A DNA stretch of 64,000 nt from Clostridiales bacterium (GTDB taxonomy: Bacteria; Bacillota; Clostridia; TANB77; CAG-508): assembly GCA_003534295.1 (NCBI GenBank), contig DPDV01000002.1:1-64000 (forward strand). The letters are read 5' to 3'. The notes under the pieces are model-generated. The model was not told the DNA's origin and did not search any database. It was given only the letters and a program-made list of their open reading frames with translations. Below, piece after piece: positions 45,901 through 55,114 of this stretch. Position 1 is the stretch's first letter. Each line of letters opens with the position of its first letter. The position numbers and the translations under genes were made by a program.

Positions 45901-47386
45901 AATATCTAGCTAACTGATTAGCTTTTTGGTTCAATTCGTTATATGTAAGTGAAACATCATCTAATACAACAGCAGTAGTATTAGGATGCTTAGTAACTTG
46001 ATCTTCAAACAACTCAATTACATTTTTATCATTAGGAAGCTCAACTTTCCAATTATTAAAATCATTTAAAATCTGACTTTTCTCTTCTGGACTAACAATT
46101 TCTATATCAGAAACATTAATCTCGTTATTTGATAATACTTGATGAATCATGTTTTCAATACGATTATGTATATTATTAATGTCATTTACATCATATTTTG
46201 ATGTTTTGTAATCGTAAAAAACATTTAAGCCAGTAGAGTTGTAATCCACCATATGAACTTGCAAATCATCAGCACAAGTACCATTAAATACCCAATGAGA
46301 ATCACAATCAATCTCATCATTTACAGTATTTGTAATCTGATAAGATAAAACAACATTATATAAATTTGGAATACTAGAATCTAATTTTCTTAAATCTTCT
46401 AGTATGTTTTGATATGGGTATCTTTGGTGTCTTAACATAGATAGGCAACTTCTAGCCATAGATTTACTAAAATCTACGAAAGAAGAGTCGTTTAAAATAT
46501 TTACGTGCAAAGGAACAGTACTAATGAACATACCATTAGTGTTCTTATCCGTAAAATCTAATCTATTTAAAATTGGTGTACCAATAACAAAATCATCTAA
46601 ATTTGATACTCTACCAATATAAATCGAAAAAATCGACATGAAAAAATTATATACTGAAATTCTATTATTCTTACAAAATTCTGAAACTTTGTCCATTATT
46701 TGTTTAGAAATAGCAAAGCTCTGTCTTTTAGCAGTACAAGAAACTTGATTAGAAGATTCTGCTGAAAAGCTTGGAATTGTAGCAAGTTCAGGTACAGTAT
46801 TAAAAACCTCAGTCCAATATTTTTTATCTTTTTCAAAACGAGGGCTGTTTAAATACTCTTGTTCTTTTTTTATATAATTAATATATGAATATTCTACATC
46901 ATCAGATTTAGTATTTTTTATCAAGTTGGTATATTCCTGAACAATTTCCTTGCAAAATAGGCCAACTGTCCAAGAGTCCGAAATAATATGATGCATAACA
47001 GAGATAACGCCACCAGTGCCGTCTGGTAATCTAAAAATTTTGACACAAAATAAATTAGAATTCTCCATAGAGAAAGTAGTTTGACACATTTTTTCTTCAA
47101 TTAATAATAGCTCAGCCATGTCGTTTAAATCAATAATTTCGACGAAATAGTTTTCTAAACTAACAAAAATTTGCTTGATATTATTACCGTCTTTAGTAAG
47201 TTTTATATGGAAGTTATCATGTGCCAAAATAACATTAGACACAGCTTTAGAAAGTGCAGAAAAATCCAACTGCGTTTTTAAATGCACTGTACCGCCAATA
47301 TTATTTACAGCCGTTCCTTTATAATATTGCTCCATGTTCCAAATATTTTTTTGTGGATTTGTTAGGTTATAGAATTTTTTTTTCAT
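39935..47386 (-). CDS. two-module nonribosomal peptide synthetase, C-A-T-C-A-T-reductase
   Basis: 2483 residues. C1 (about 1-430) has HHIISDSW, with serine replacing the usual glycine of HHxxxDG. A1 (about 450-950) has YTSGSTGNPKGVMLSH and NGYGPTETTI. T1 carries GLDSLMAIKF. C2 (about 1050-1480) has HHIIMDGVS. A2 (about 1500-2010) has YTSGSTGTPKGVML and YGPSEIT. T2 carries GGDSILAINM. The terminal reductase (about 2120-2483) has the NAD(P) motif IIGSTGYLGAH and the YSTTK catalytic pair. A leading C domain suggests an N-acylated start, and reductive release suggests a dipeptide aldehyde or a cyclised pyrazinone. This architecture is known from human gut Clostridia making protease-inhibiting peptide aldehydes. 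No phosphopantetheinyl transferase is in the window. Confidence 0.93.
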   Translation of the reverse strand: MKKKFYNLTNPQKNIWNMEQYYKGTAVNNIGGTVHLKTQLDFSALSKAVSNVILAHDNFHIKLTKDGNNIKQIFVSLENYFVEIIDLNDMAELLLIEEKMCQTTFSMENSNLFCVKIFRLPDGTGGVISVMHHIISDSWTVGLFCKEIVQEYTNLIKNTKSDDVEYSYINYIKKEQEYLNSPRFEKDKKYWTEVFNTVPELATIPSFSAESSNQVSCTAKRQSFAISKQIMDKVSEFCKNNRISVYNFFMSIFSIYIGRVSNLDDFVIGTPILNRLDFTDKNTNGMFISTVPLHVNILNDSSFVDFSKSMARSCLSMLRHQRYPYQNILEDLRKLDSSIPNLYNVVLSYQITNTVNDEIDCDSHWVFNGTCADDLQVHMVDYNSTGLNVFYDYKTSKYDVNDINNIHNRIENMIHQVLSNNEINVSDIEIVSPEEKSQILNDFNNWKVELPNDKNVIELFEDQVTKHPNTTAVVLDDVSLTYNELNQKANQLARYLQENGIQNNDIVGVCFNKNIEFIISILAILKCGGVYLPISVEYPKDRISYIVDNSKARIVISNKEMIYLEDKTKVVNFYNINLDSFDTSNLNMHYDNTHLCYIIYTSGSTGNPKGVMLSHKNLINFAYTFNDCFNSKFSINDSCLSLTSVSFDVSICELFVPLIFGSALVIYPEESLTNIDLLCKILEKDKITFLYLPPNILQDVSSYILENNIQTSMNKMLVGVESIKNGTLNEYFKINPNFEIVNGYGPTETTICTTFYKYVFSDNTNGVVPIGRPFANNKLLVVSKGGSLQPVLTPGELYVCGNNVSSGYLNNPELTAKSFINYKYTSEALSYRTGDTVYWDNTGLLHFIGRKDFQIKIKGHRIELSEINNALRGISGIKNSITVVKKVNNFDTLCAYVVLENKSLTVQEIKSILFDKLPFYMVPTYITFLDALPITINGKVDKKKLPDIVIEHTGTTEATTDTEIKLKKIFETMLDTDIVSIDDSLFNMGLDSLMAIKFSVAAHKVFGIYIDIKDLYKYDSIRALADFVDNQVHSNKNCLPEIQKTNAQDFYPLSSGQKRIYYACKMAGNDSIVYNTPGAILVDSKLSKEKVESAFRDIINSQSIFRTVFVIENEEVKQKILDNVDFAVESFNNTSSEIDSLVNNFATPFDLEKAPLLRVEIHYIDNNQTLLLFDSHHIIMDGVSLNILVNDLFKLYNSESIEPLEVEYTDYSVWENTLINEDKLSDDKKYWSNCFKDFDFETLNLPFDYTVPANQTYTGNKLYNHLEQSIIDEVSTFAKEQHVSTYSVFLTALFVTLYKYTGQTDIVIGSPVANRSIECLQNIIGMFVNNIALRTKILETQSVLDLITFVNNTVTGALDHQIYPYDMLVKDLQVPVDHSRNPLFDVVLTYQNQEDTSTLTNNKAEILPTVTNTAKFAITLEIAPKSNQINLEYRSDLFKENTMTSFLKHYLFVLKQIIDGFDGEVQNINIITDDEQKLLDKFNNTYGEINRAPVSKIFEEQAVLHANDVAVICDDKFLTYKELNERANSLAHYLISKGVKPNDIIAIMTNRSLETIVCMLGILKAGAAFLNVDPTYPIDRTEYYINDSKIERVLTQKELRERVAQIKNSIEIDLDNTEIYGKHTSNPNVSVKETDLSYIIYTSGSTGTPKGVMLNQIGMSNMVQAMTKVLDYLKEGNKHAIASVTSTPFDIFVYEIIVSLTHGLKVVMANNAEHRNPKLLDALIKKYNVDVMTVTPSLMKINYDNREPDTALARVKNMVFGGEPLPEKFVQDLRALADDITIYNIYGPSEITILSNVQNLNGEKEITIGPPILNTQIYILDKNMKQVPIGVIGEIYIGGIQVGDGYIGKAEMTAERFLKNPFGSGKIYKSGDIGRWTFDGKVQCLGRIDNQVKLRGLRIELGEIEDEMLKMPGVTSAIVNKVSLDGKESLCGYYVADNNLAENIVKENLRKFLPPYMVPTYIIKLDKMPYTINRKVDRKALPLPVVNKFASATVDIRSLNSNEEKLLEIWKNILKTDKISVDDNFFDIGGDSILAINMQIEALKYGLEFEYADIFNFPTIRQLSKKLPSPEEHFMANYDYSKINNLLKANSIDNLDKIEKYNFRNALIIGSTGYLGAHILHSFLIHESGTAYCLIRPKSNMSPEDRIISYLNFYFGEDFYNNYKDRIKVVAGDLVKENLGLSESDYNEVVSNVDVVINSGAIVKHFGLKKEFEDINVKGTQYIVDLCKKNNKRLIHASTISISGFGEKEELTTTPEEEGSKLFTEHDLYVGQSIKGIYSTTKYKAEISVLEAIEDGLDAQIVRIGNITNRYSDGMFQKNIKDNAFVRRLKSFIEIGAFPKETLKHALEFTPVDLCADAIIKILEYSSPCNVFHIYNPNLMPAPLLYNTLLDRGFEIIPVTDELMSYIITGILEDNKKKDTISGIIQDIDKNKKFTYTSKVRLDCDFTNKFLNKVGFNWVSYDSLYINKCFDYFKKVHFIEGDK

Positions 47387-47419
47387 AATAAACTTTCCCC
47401 CATTGTTAAATTTTTCTCT

Positions 47420-47448
47420 ATTGTATAATAATTAAGGCAAAAAAGCAA
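47420..47448 (-). promoter_or_regulatory. predicted promoter of the NRPS operon
   Basis: On the minus strand, TTGCTT (47443-47448), 17 bp spacer, TACAAT (47420-47425), about 34 nt upstream of the ATG. Confidence 0.55.
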
Positions 47449-47449
47449 A

Positions 47450-47467
47450 ACTTTTAACGTAAAAAGT
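47450..47467. promoter_or_regulatory. possible operator palindrome upstream of the NRPS promoter
   Basis: ACTTTTAACGTAAAAAGT matches its reverse complement at 16 of 18 positions and abuts the -35 hexamer. The location suits an activator or repressor site. Confidence 0.4.
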
Positions 47468-47744
47468 CAAAAAAAGTGCATATTCGACACGAAACGACAA
47501 AATATAAACACAATTTTGACGAGTTAATTATACTAAGCAAATTATATATTAAACACATAAAAAAATCAACAAAATAGTGTTATATATTATAAAAAACTTG
47601 ATTTTAAAAGTGAAATATCAGGAAAAAGGAATGTTGTTGTAGAGGTGATTTTAATCGCCCGCCATGAATTCCTTAGAAACGGTTGATTTTTTCGAAAATT
47701 GTTGTAAAATGTAATAATAGACAATAAAGAAAGTAGGTAAAAAA
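47468..47744 (+). promoter_or_regulatory. intergenic region with promoter for the DUF5662 gene
   Basis: AT-rich non-coding DNA between the divergent NRPS and DUF5662 genes. TTGATT (47683-47688), 16 bp spacer and TAAAAT (47705-47710) form a plausible promoter. AATCGCCCG near 47653 resembles an arm of the small hairpin at 56450-56467. I see no gene. Confidence 0.5.
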
Positions 47745-48284
47745 ATGCTAAAAAAAGCATACAAACATTTTTTGACAGTAACAAAACATAAATATTATGT
47801 TTTTAGGTTAAGTATAAAAGCGGGTATTCCAGTAAGAGGATTTCTACATGACTTTTCCAAATATTCTTTTACAGAATTTTGGGAATCGGCTAAGTATTAT
47901 ACAGATGGTAAAAGCAGTCCAATAACAAATTGCAAAAGAGAACGCGGGTACTCAAAAGCATGGTTACATCACAAAGGAAGAAATAAACATCATCACGAAT
48001 ACTGGTATGACTATGAAACTACAGATGAAGTGCCTGTTATACCATATAAATATACAGTAGAAATGATATGTGACCAATTGGCAGCAGGAATAACATATAA
48101 TGGAAAAAATTGGAGAAAAGATACACAACTAAAATATTGGAGAAATGTAGAAAACAGAAGAAAGATAAATCCAAGAATTGCTAATATGCTTGATGAAGTA
48201 TATGTACAGGTAAGCAAACAAGGAATAGACAAAGTGATAAATAAAAAGAATTTAAAAGAATTATATAAAAAATATTGTGAATAA
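47745..48284 (+). CDS. DUF5662-family protein
   Basis: 179 residues, rich in His and aromatic residues. An early HDFSKYS motif (about 36-42) and a later WLHHKGRNKHHHEYWYDY segment (about 74-91) give a conserved set of histidines that could bind metal. There is also a VEMICDQLAAGITY helix. The family occurs in many Firmicutes and phages; its function is unknown. AAGTAGG lies upstream of the ATG. Confidence 0.75.
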   Translation: MLKKAYKHFLTVTKHKYYVFRLSIKAGIPVRGFLHDFSKYSFTEFWESAKYYTDGKSSPITNCKRERGYSKAWLHHKGRNKHHHEYWYDYETTDEVPVIPYKYTVEMICDQLAAGITYNGKNWRKDTQLKYWRNVENRRKINPRIANMLDEVYVQVSKQGIDKVINKKNLKELYKKYCE

Positions 48285-48287
48285 AAT

Positions 48288-48325
48288 AAAAACCTATGCA
48301 TACGTAGATAATACATAGGTTTTTT
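48288..48325. terminator. bidirectional terminator between DUF5662 and mecA
   Basis: AAAAACCTATG (48288-48298) pairs with CATAGGTTTTT (48314-48324), 15 nt loop, T-run on one side and A-run on the other. Confidence 0.85.
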
Positions 48326-48336
48326 ATATGAGCAAA

Positions 48337-48954
48337 TTATTTAAAATATTTAATTCCTGTTTTAATAGCGTTGTTATTCATAATAATTTCGCCATTTTCA
48401 AGCAATTTACAAATAAAAAGACTTGAATTGCTAATAAACTTTGCAAATTCAATAATAGCAGAATTGAATTTGGCAATATTAGAATATTTAAGATTAATAT
48501 TATCAAAAACAATGTAGTAATCTTCTTTGTACAAATATAGTAAAATGTTTTTTGCAACCTTGTAACTTAAAGAAAGATTGTGATTTTTTAAGTATTTAAC
48601 AAAATTACAATAATCATCAAAGCTAGCAAATTTATAAATAGCATATTTTGAATCTATTTTAGTATTTTTTCTTTTTACAGATACTTTTTTATGTAGGTTT
48701 TTGGAATCGGGTACAACCCTTGTAACAGTAACAATAAACTCCCCATTTGCCATAGCTAAAGCCTCTATACGTACAGGATAATCTTTAAATTCAAAACCAA
48801 TTTCTTCTTCTGCTTCTTCTAGAATATCCAAAAATAAATCTTGTTTTTCTAAAGGGTTAGACATAAAAGAATGAAAATCAATATTTTTATCTTTTAAATC
48901 TTGAGAAGTTAGGGTAATTTTAATTTTATTTTCACTAAGTTTTTCAAACTTCAT
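48337..48954 (-). CDS. mecA: MecA-family adaptor for ClpC
   Basis: About 205 residues from ATG 48954, preceded by GGAGGC. The N-terminus MKFEKLSENKIKITLTSQDL and the LFLDILEEAEEEIGFE helix match the substrate-binding domain of MecA. The C-terminal domain (about 100-205) corresponds to the ClpC-binding domain. MecA targets proteins such as ComK to ClpCP in Bacillus; in an organism with comM and dprA a competence link is possible. It lies alone on the minus strand. Confidence 0.82.
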   Translation of the reverse strand: MKFEKLSENKIKITLTSQDLKDKNIDFHSFMSNPLEKQDLFLDILEEAEEEIGFEFKDYPVRIEALAMANGEFIVTVTRVVPDSKNLHKKVSVKRKNTKIDSKYAIYKFASFDDYCNFVKYLKNHNLSLSYKVAKNILLYLYKEDYYIVFDNINLKYSNIAKFNSAIIEFAKFISNSSLFICKLLENGEIIMNNNAIKTGIKYFK

Positions 48955-48975
48955 TATACAGCCTCCAAACATCAC

Positions 48976-49541
48976 TACTACATATAATATTATAAATCCA
49001 TATAATTGTGACAGTTTTTACTATAACACAAAACAATCTAAAAAGGAATAGTAAATACAAAAAATATTGGTAAATGCAAATTCGACATTTGCATTTAATA
49101 AATTTGCCGTAATATGATACATCATTAATAATTATTAAAATAATTATAGCACATATATAAATAAAATTAAATGATAAAAAAATGGAAAAAAAGTTACGCT
49201 ACATTTCTTTTAAAAATTTTTTGATAGGAATGTTAAAAAGTAAGGATATATTCCGACAAATTTGAGTATATAGCTTATCACAAAATTCCAATGTTTTCAA
49301 TACAAAAAATCACAAAATTCTAGACAAAATTAAACCAAAAATCACATTTTTCAAATATATAACTAATATTAATTCCTGGGGTTATTACATAAAAAATGTG
49401 ATTTTTTATATAGCTTCTTGAAAATCTCGACATATTTGCCTTGTTAAAATAAATAACTTATTTTTTTTCCTATACATATTGAAAAAAAAGCATATTGCAT
49501 ATATAATACAGTAGAACAAAAGAAAAGTGGGAGGGAGAAAA
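48976..49541 (+). promoter_or_regulatory. 566 nt intergenic region with long inverted repeat and DUF4321 promoter
   Basis: No gene is seen. A perfect 15 bp inverted repeat, AAAAATCACATTTTT (49337-49351) with AAAAATGTGATTTTT (49392-49406), encloses 40 nt and could end a small RNA. ATCACAAAATTC occurs twice just upstream (about 49278 and 49309). The promoter of the following gene is at 49479-49507 (TTGAAA, 17 bp, TATAAT). Confidence 0.6.
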
Positions 49542-49799
49542 ATGGCAACCAAGAATAAAAGTGTATTAATATTGTTATTGTTCATATTATGCGGATTGGT
49601 AGTAGGTGGATTCCTAGGAGAGCTTGCTTCAAAAGTTGACTTCTTGTGGTGGGTGTCATATGGCGAAGAATTTGGAATTTCATCACCTGTAACAATAGAC
49701 TTAAGTATTATAAAACTTACAATAGGATTTATGTTTAAAATAAATATTTCATCTATTATTGGGCTAATATTAGCAATATTTATATATAGAAAAGTTTAA
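49542..49799 (+). CDS. DUF4321-family small membrane protein
   Basis: 85 residues from ATG 49542, with GGGAGGGAG upstream. There are two membrane helices (about 8-25 and 62-82) with a GGFLGELASK segment between them. DUF4321 proteins are commonly encoded next to radC and the mre genes in Clostridia, as here. The function is unknown. Confidence 0.82.
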   Translation: MATKNKSVLILLLFILCGLVVGGFLGELASKVDFLWWVSYGEEFGISSPVTIDLSIIKLTIGFMFKINISSIIGLILAIFIYRKV

Positions 49800-49840
49800 T
49801 TTATTCTAAAGAATTTTACGGGGGAAGAAAGGATAGAAAT

Positions 49841-50539
49841 ATGAATATCAAAGAAATCCCCCAATCAGAAAGACCTTATGAAAAATTGGAGATGTATGGT
49901 GCACAAGCACTTTCAAATGCAGAATTATTGGCAATAATAATCAAAAGTGGAACAAAGGAAGAAAGTAGCATAGTGCTAGCACAAAAAATACTATCTATGC
50001 AAAAAAATACACAAGACAGTTTGAGATTTTTACAAGACATATCTATAAAAGAATTTATGAGTATAAAGGGAATTGGTAAAGTAAAGGCAATACAGCTATT
50101 AGCAGTGTGTGAATTAACTAAAAGAATATCAAGACCAATTAATAACTTTAATATACAAATAAAATCTCCCCAAGATGTAGCAAATTTACTAATAAATGAA
50201 TTGAAATATGAAAAAAGAGAAATAGTAAAGGTACTAATGCTAAATTCTAAAAATAATGTTTTAAAAATACAAGATGTGGCATATGGTGGTACAAGCTTTG
50301 CTGTTTTTGAAATAAAAGATGTGTTAAAAGAGGCAATAAAAATAGGTGCACCTAAAATAATTTTAGTACATAATCATCCAAGTGGAGACCCAACACCAAG
50401 CGATGAGGATATAGAACTTACTAAAAGGCTGATTCAAGTAACAAAAATGCTAGAAATAGAAATGATAGACCATGTAGTATTAGGAGATGGAAAATATAAA
50501 AGTATAGTTTCTATGCTTACTAATGGTAAAATTGGATAA
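49841..50539 (+). CDS. radC: RadC-family JAMM/MPN domain protein
   Basis: 232 residues. Helix-hairpin-helix region (SIKGIGKVKAIQLLAVCEL, about 70-90), then the JAMM metal motif HNHPSGDPTPSDED near 184-197 with the upstream glutamate. Despite the name, a role in DNA repair is doubtful. The gene sits in the common radC-mreBCD order. Confidence 0.93.
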   Translation: MNIKEIPQSERPYEKLEMYGAQALSNAELLAIIIKSGTKEESSIVLAQKILSMQKNTQDSLRFLQDISIKEFMSIKGIGKVKAIQLLAVCELTKRISRPINNFNIQIKSPQDVANLLINELKYEKREIVKVLMLNSKNNVLKIQDVAYGGTSFAVFEIKDVLKEAIKIGAPKIILVHNHPSGDPTPSDEDIELTKRLIQVTKMLEIEMIDHVVLGDGKYKSIVSMLTNGKIG

Positions 50540-50584
50540 AATTATTTAGGAGTCAACTTTTAATACACGAAAGGAAGAATATAA

Positions 50585-51620
<1,036 letters not shown>

Positions 51621-51637
51621 CATAACCGGAGGAGAAC

Positions 51638-52450
51638 ATGTATAAAAATAAAAAAGGCGGAATAGTAGGTATAATAATAACAATTATTATATTAATAATT
51701 ATAGTTTTATTAACAAATGTGGAAACAAATAAGGTATCAGGGCTAGAAAAAGCCTTTGATACTATTGTTATGCCAATACAAAATAGCCTTGTATATTTAA
51801 AAAATAAAATTAAAGGAAATGATAGTTTTTTTCAAAATATAGATAAGCTAAAAGCTGAAAATGATGACCTAAAACAAAAAAATAGCGAGTTAGAGCAAAA
51901 ATTAAGAGAATATGAAATTATTAAATCAGAAAATGAAACATTAAAAGAATATATGAACTTAAAAGAAAAATATAGTGACTATGAAAGTATACCAGGATAT
52001 GTAATAAATAAAGAAATAAGTAATTTTGGAAATACTCTAATAATAAATGTAGGACAAAAAGATGGAATAGAGCCAAACATGACGGTTATTTCTGACAAAG
52101 GTTTAGTTGGATATATTATATCTACAACTAACAACACCTCTAAGGTACAAACAATAATAGATACAGCAACAGCGGTAAGTGCAACAATAAGTACCTCAAG
52201 AGATAGCATTATTGTAAGAGGCACATTAAATGAAAACTATAATTTAAAGGCAACATATATACCAACAGATGCAAAATTATTGCAAGGTGATACTGTAGAA
52301 ACGTCTGGAATAGGTGGAATTTATCCTAAGGGTATAAAAATAGGAAAAATAAAAGAAATAGTAAACACAAAAAATATAACAGACAGGTACGCAATAGTTG
52401 AAACAGCAGTTGACTTTTCAAAATTAGAAACAGTTTTGGTAATAAAATAA
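51638..52450 (+). CDS. mreC: rod-shape-determining protein MreC
   Basis: 270 residues. One N-terminal membrane helix (about 8-26) is followed by a coiled coil (LKAENDDLKQKNSELEQKLR, about 70-115) and the beta-barrel MreC domain (GYVINKEISNFGNTLIINVGQ onward, with GIEPNMTVISDKGLVGYI). It scaffolds the elongasome outside the membrane. AGGAG precedes the ATG, 17 nt after mreB. Confidence 0.93.
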   Translation: MYKNKKGGIVGIIITIIILIIIVLLTNVETNKVSGLEKAFDTIVMPIQNSLVYLKNKIKGNDSFFQNIDKLKAENDDLKQKNSELEQKLREYEIIKSENETLKEYMNLKEKYSDYESIPGYVINKEISNFGNTLIINVGQKDGIEPNMTVISDKGLVGYIISTTNNTSKVQTIIDTATAVSATISTSRDSIIVRGTLNENYNLKATYIPTDAKLLQGDTVETSGIGGIYPKGIKIGKIKEIVNTKNITDRYAIVETAVDFSKLETVLVIK

Positions 52451-52462
52451 TAGGAGGGCTAA

Positions 52463-52993
52463 TTGAAAAAAACATTATCAATAATACTTATATTAATAAC
52501 TTTTTTTGTAATATATTTTTTGCAAATAAACTTGTTTAGTTGGTTTAATATATACGGAGTTTCTCCAAATTTGTTTATAATTTTAGTATTAATTATAGGG
52601 CTCTTTATTGGAAAAAAAGTTGGATTAGCTTTAGGAATTGTACTGGGATTATATATAGATGTTGTAAATGGAAAAATATTTGGACAAGTAGCCTTAATGC
52701 TTGGAATAGTAGGGTTACTAGGAGAATATTTAGATAAAAGTTTTTCAAAAGAAAGCAGAATTACATTAATGCTTATGGTGGCAAGTACAACAATAATATA
52801 TGAAGTAGGGATATATATAATAAACATTATAAAATTAAATGCAAGTATAGAGTTAGCATTATTTTTAAAAATACTAGCAATAGAAACAATATATAATACA
52901 ATTATTACAATTATAATGTACCCAATAATACAGAGACTAGGAGAAAAACTAGAAAGTACGTTTAAACCGCAAACAAGAGGAATGTATTTTTAA
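52463..52993 (+). CDS. mreD: rod-shape-determining protein MreD
   Basis: 176 residues from TTG 52463, with AGGAGGG upstream. Five or six membrane helices fill the protein; the GLFIGKKVGLALGIVLGLYIDV segment is family-typical. It lies 12 nt after mreC and is followed by the PBP2 gene. Confidence 0.88.
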   Translation: MKKTLSIILILITFFVIYFLQINLFSWFNIYGVSPNLFIILVLIIGLFIGKKVGLALGIVLGLYIDVVNGKIFGQVALMLGIVGLLGEYLDKSFSKESRITLMLMVASTTIIYEVGIYIINIIKLNASIELALFLKILAIETIYNTIITIIMYPIIQRLGEKLESTFKPQTRGMYF

Positions 52994-53010
52994 CAAGAAA
53001 GGAACAATAA

Positions 53011-55101
53011 ATGTATAATGATGACAGAAATACTAATTTAAGATACAATTTAATAACAATTCTTGTATACATAGTTGGAATTGTTCTTATTGTTCAACTG
53101 TTTAATTTGCAAATAGTTAATGGGAAAGAATATAGAGAAACCTCAAATACAAGATTAAGTAGAGAGACTGTAATTAAAGCGGCTAGAGGTTCAATAAAAG
53201 ATAGGACAGGCAACCTGTTGGTAACAACTAAAATGGGATTTAATATAGAATTGTATAAAACAAAAATTAATACAACTACATTAAACAAAACTATATTAAA
53301 TACTATAAAAATTTTAGAAAACAATAATGATAAATATATAAATAATCTGCCAATATCAATAGAACCATTTAAATTTACAATAGATGATGAAGAAAGCCAA
53401 GTTAATTGGAAAAAAGAAAATGACATTAAAGAAGATGCTACACCGGAACAATGCTTTTATGAATTAAAAGAAAAATATAAAATAGAACAAGATAATATTT
53501 TAGAAGCATATAAAATAATGGTAGTAAGATATGAAATATCTAGAAATGGATATAGCAGTATAAGACCAGTAACAATAGCAAAAGATGTTAGCAGAGAGAG
53601 TGCAGTAAAATTGGGAGAACAGAGCATATATTTCCCAGGAATATCTGCTACAAACGAGCCTATGGTGTCATATCCGTCAGGAAGCTTGGCATCACACATA
53701 TTAGGATATGTTGGAAATATAACGGAAACGGAATTAGATGGTAGAGAAGATACATATGGAATTAATGACGTAATTGGTAAAGTTGGAATACAATATGTGT
53801 TTGAGGAATATTTAAGAGGAAAAGATGGAATTAAGCAATTAGATATGTCTGTAGATGGCACTATTACAGATGAATATATTACACAAGAAGCGGTTGCGGG
53901 TTCTGATGTAATATTAACAATAGATGCAAATTTACAAGCAGCAACAGAAAAAGCATTAGCAAACAATATAAAGAAAATTGCAAGTGGAGGTTTTAGCAAA
54001 AGAAGTGACGCAAAAGCAGGGGCTGCAGTGGTAATGAACGTTAAAACAGGCGAAATATTAGCAATGGCAAGCTACCCAGACTATGAACCAGAATTGTTTG
54101 TAAATGGAATTAGCCAGAAAAAGTTGGATGAATATAACAAAGGAGATAATATATTTAATAGAGCAATAAGTGGAGTATATGCACCAGGTTCAACATTTAA
54201 AATGATTACAGCAATAGCAGGTTTAGAAACAGGTGTAATAACACCAACAGAAAAAATAAACGATATAGGAGTTTATAAAAAAGCACATGAACCCGCATGT
54301 TGGATATGGAATAGCTATGGAATGAGTCATGGATGGCTAAATGTTACAGAAGCAATAACACATTCATGTAATTATTTCTTTTATGAAGTAGGATATAGAG
54401 CAACAATAGACAATATAGCAAAATATGCAAAATACTATGGTTTGGGAGAAAAAACAAATGTAGAATTGCCAATGGAAGAAAAAGGAATTGTTGCAACAAG
54501 AGATAAAGCAAAAGAAAGAGGGGACGAATGGCAAATTGGAGAAACTCTTTCAGCTGCTATAGGGCAAAGCTATAATTCATATACACCGATACAAATGGCA
54601 AAATATATAAGTATGTTGGCAAATGGTGGAGAACCAATAGATGTAACAATTGTAAAATCAATAAATGATGTAAATGGCAATCAAGTTTCAAAAGAAGATA
54701 TAACCAAATTTGTAAATGCTAAACTTGGACTGACAAAAGAAAAAAAGGAAAACTTGAATATTAAAAAGGAAAATATAGATGCAATATTAAAAGGAATGAA
54801 AGGCGTTACAAGTGAAGAAGGCGGAACAGCATATAGTACATTCGCAAATTTTAATATAGAACTAGGTGGAAAAACAGGTTCTGCACAAACAGACGTACAA
54901 GGAAAAATAAATGGATGGTTCGTGGGGTTTGCACCATATGAAGAACCGGAAATTGCAGTAGTAGTTTTAGTTGAAAATGCCGGTTCTGGTTCATACACGG
55001 CAGAAGTTGCAAGAGATATATTGCAAGAATATTTTGGAATGAATATGGAAAAAGTTGAAGAGGACTTAACAGCAATGCCAAGTACAGAAATTCAAAATTA
55101 G
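53011..55101 (+). CDS. mrdA: penicillin-binding protein 2 (elongasome transpeptidase)
   Basis: 696 residues. One N-terminal membrane helix (about 14-32), a pedestal domain with RGSIKDRTGNLL, then the transpeptidase domain. Active-site motifs are STFK in YAPGSTFKMITAIAG (near 395), SCN in THSCNYFFYE, and KTG in LGGKTGSAQTD. It cross-links peptidoglycan with MreBCD and a RodA partner not seen here. All catalytic motifs are intact. Confidence 0.94.
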   Translation: MYNDDRNTNLRYNLITILVYIVGIVLIVQLFNLQIVNGKEYRETSNTRLSRETVIKAARGSIKDRTGNLLVTTKMGFNIELYKTKINTTTLNKTILNTIKILENNNDKYINNLPISIEPFKFTIDDEESQVNWKKENDIKEDATPEQCFYELKEKYKIEQDNILEAYKIMVVRYEISRNGYSSIRPVTIAKDVSRESAVKLGEQSIYFPGISATNEPMVSYPSGSLASHILGYVGNITETELDGREDTYGINDVIGKVGIQYVFEEYLRGKDGIKQLDMSVDGTITDEYITQEAVAGSDVILTIDANLQAATEKALANNIKKIASGGFSKRSDAKAGAAVVMNVKTGEILAMASYPDYEPELFVNGISQKKLDEYNKGDNIFNRAISGVYAPGSTFKMITAIAGLETGVITPTEKINDIGVYKKAHEPACWIWNSYGMSHGWLNVTEAITHSCNYFFYEVGYRATIDNIAKYAKYYGLGEKTNVELPMEEKGIVATRDKAKERGDEWQIGETLSAAIGQSYNSYTPIQMAKYISMLANGGEPIDVTIVKSINDVNGNQVSKEDITKFVNAKLGLTKEKKENLNIKKENIDAILKGMKGVTSEEGGTAYSTFANFNIELGGKTGSAQTDVQGKINGWFVGFAPYEEPEIAVVVLVENAGSGSYTAEVARDILQEYFGMNMEKVEEDLTAMPSTEIQN

Positions 55102-55114
55102 AAAGGAAACAATT

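Noticed and set aside
39935..47386. Substrate prediction for the NRPS adenylation domains
   Set aside because: The hand-read specificity residues do not match a code I know with confidence.
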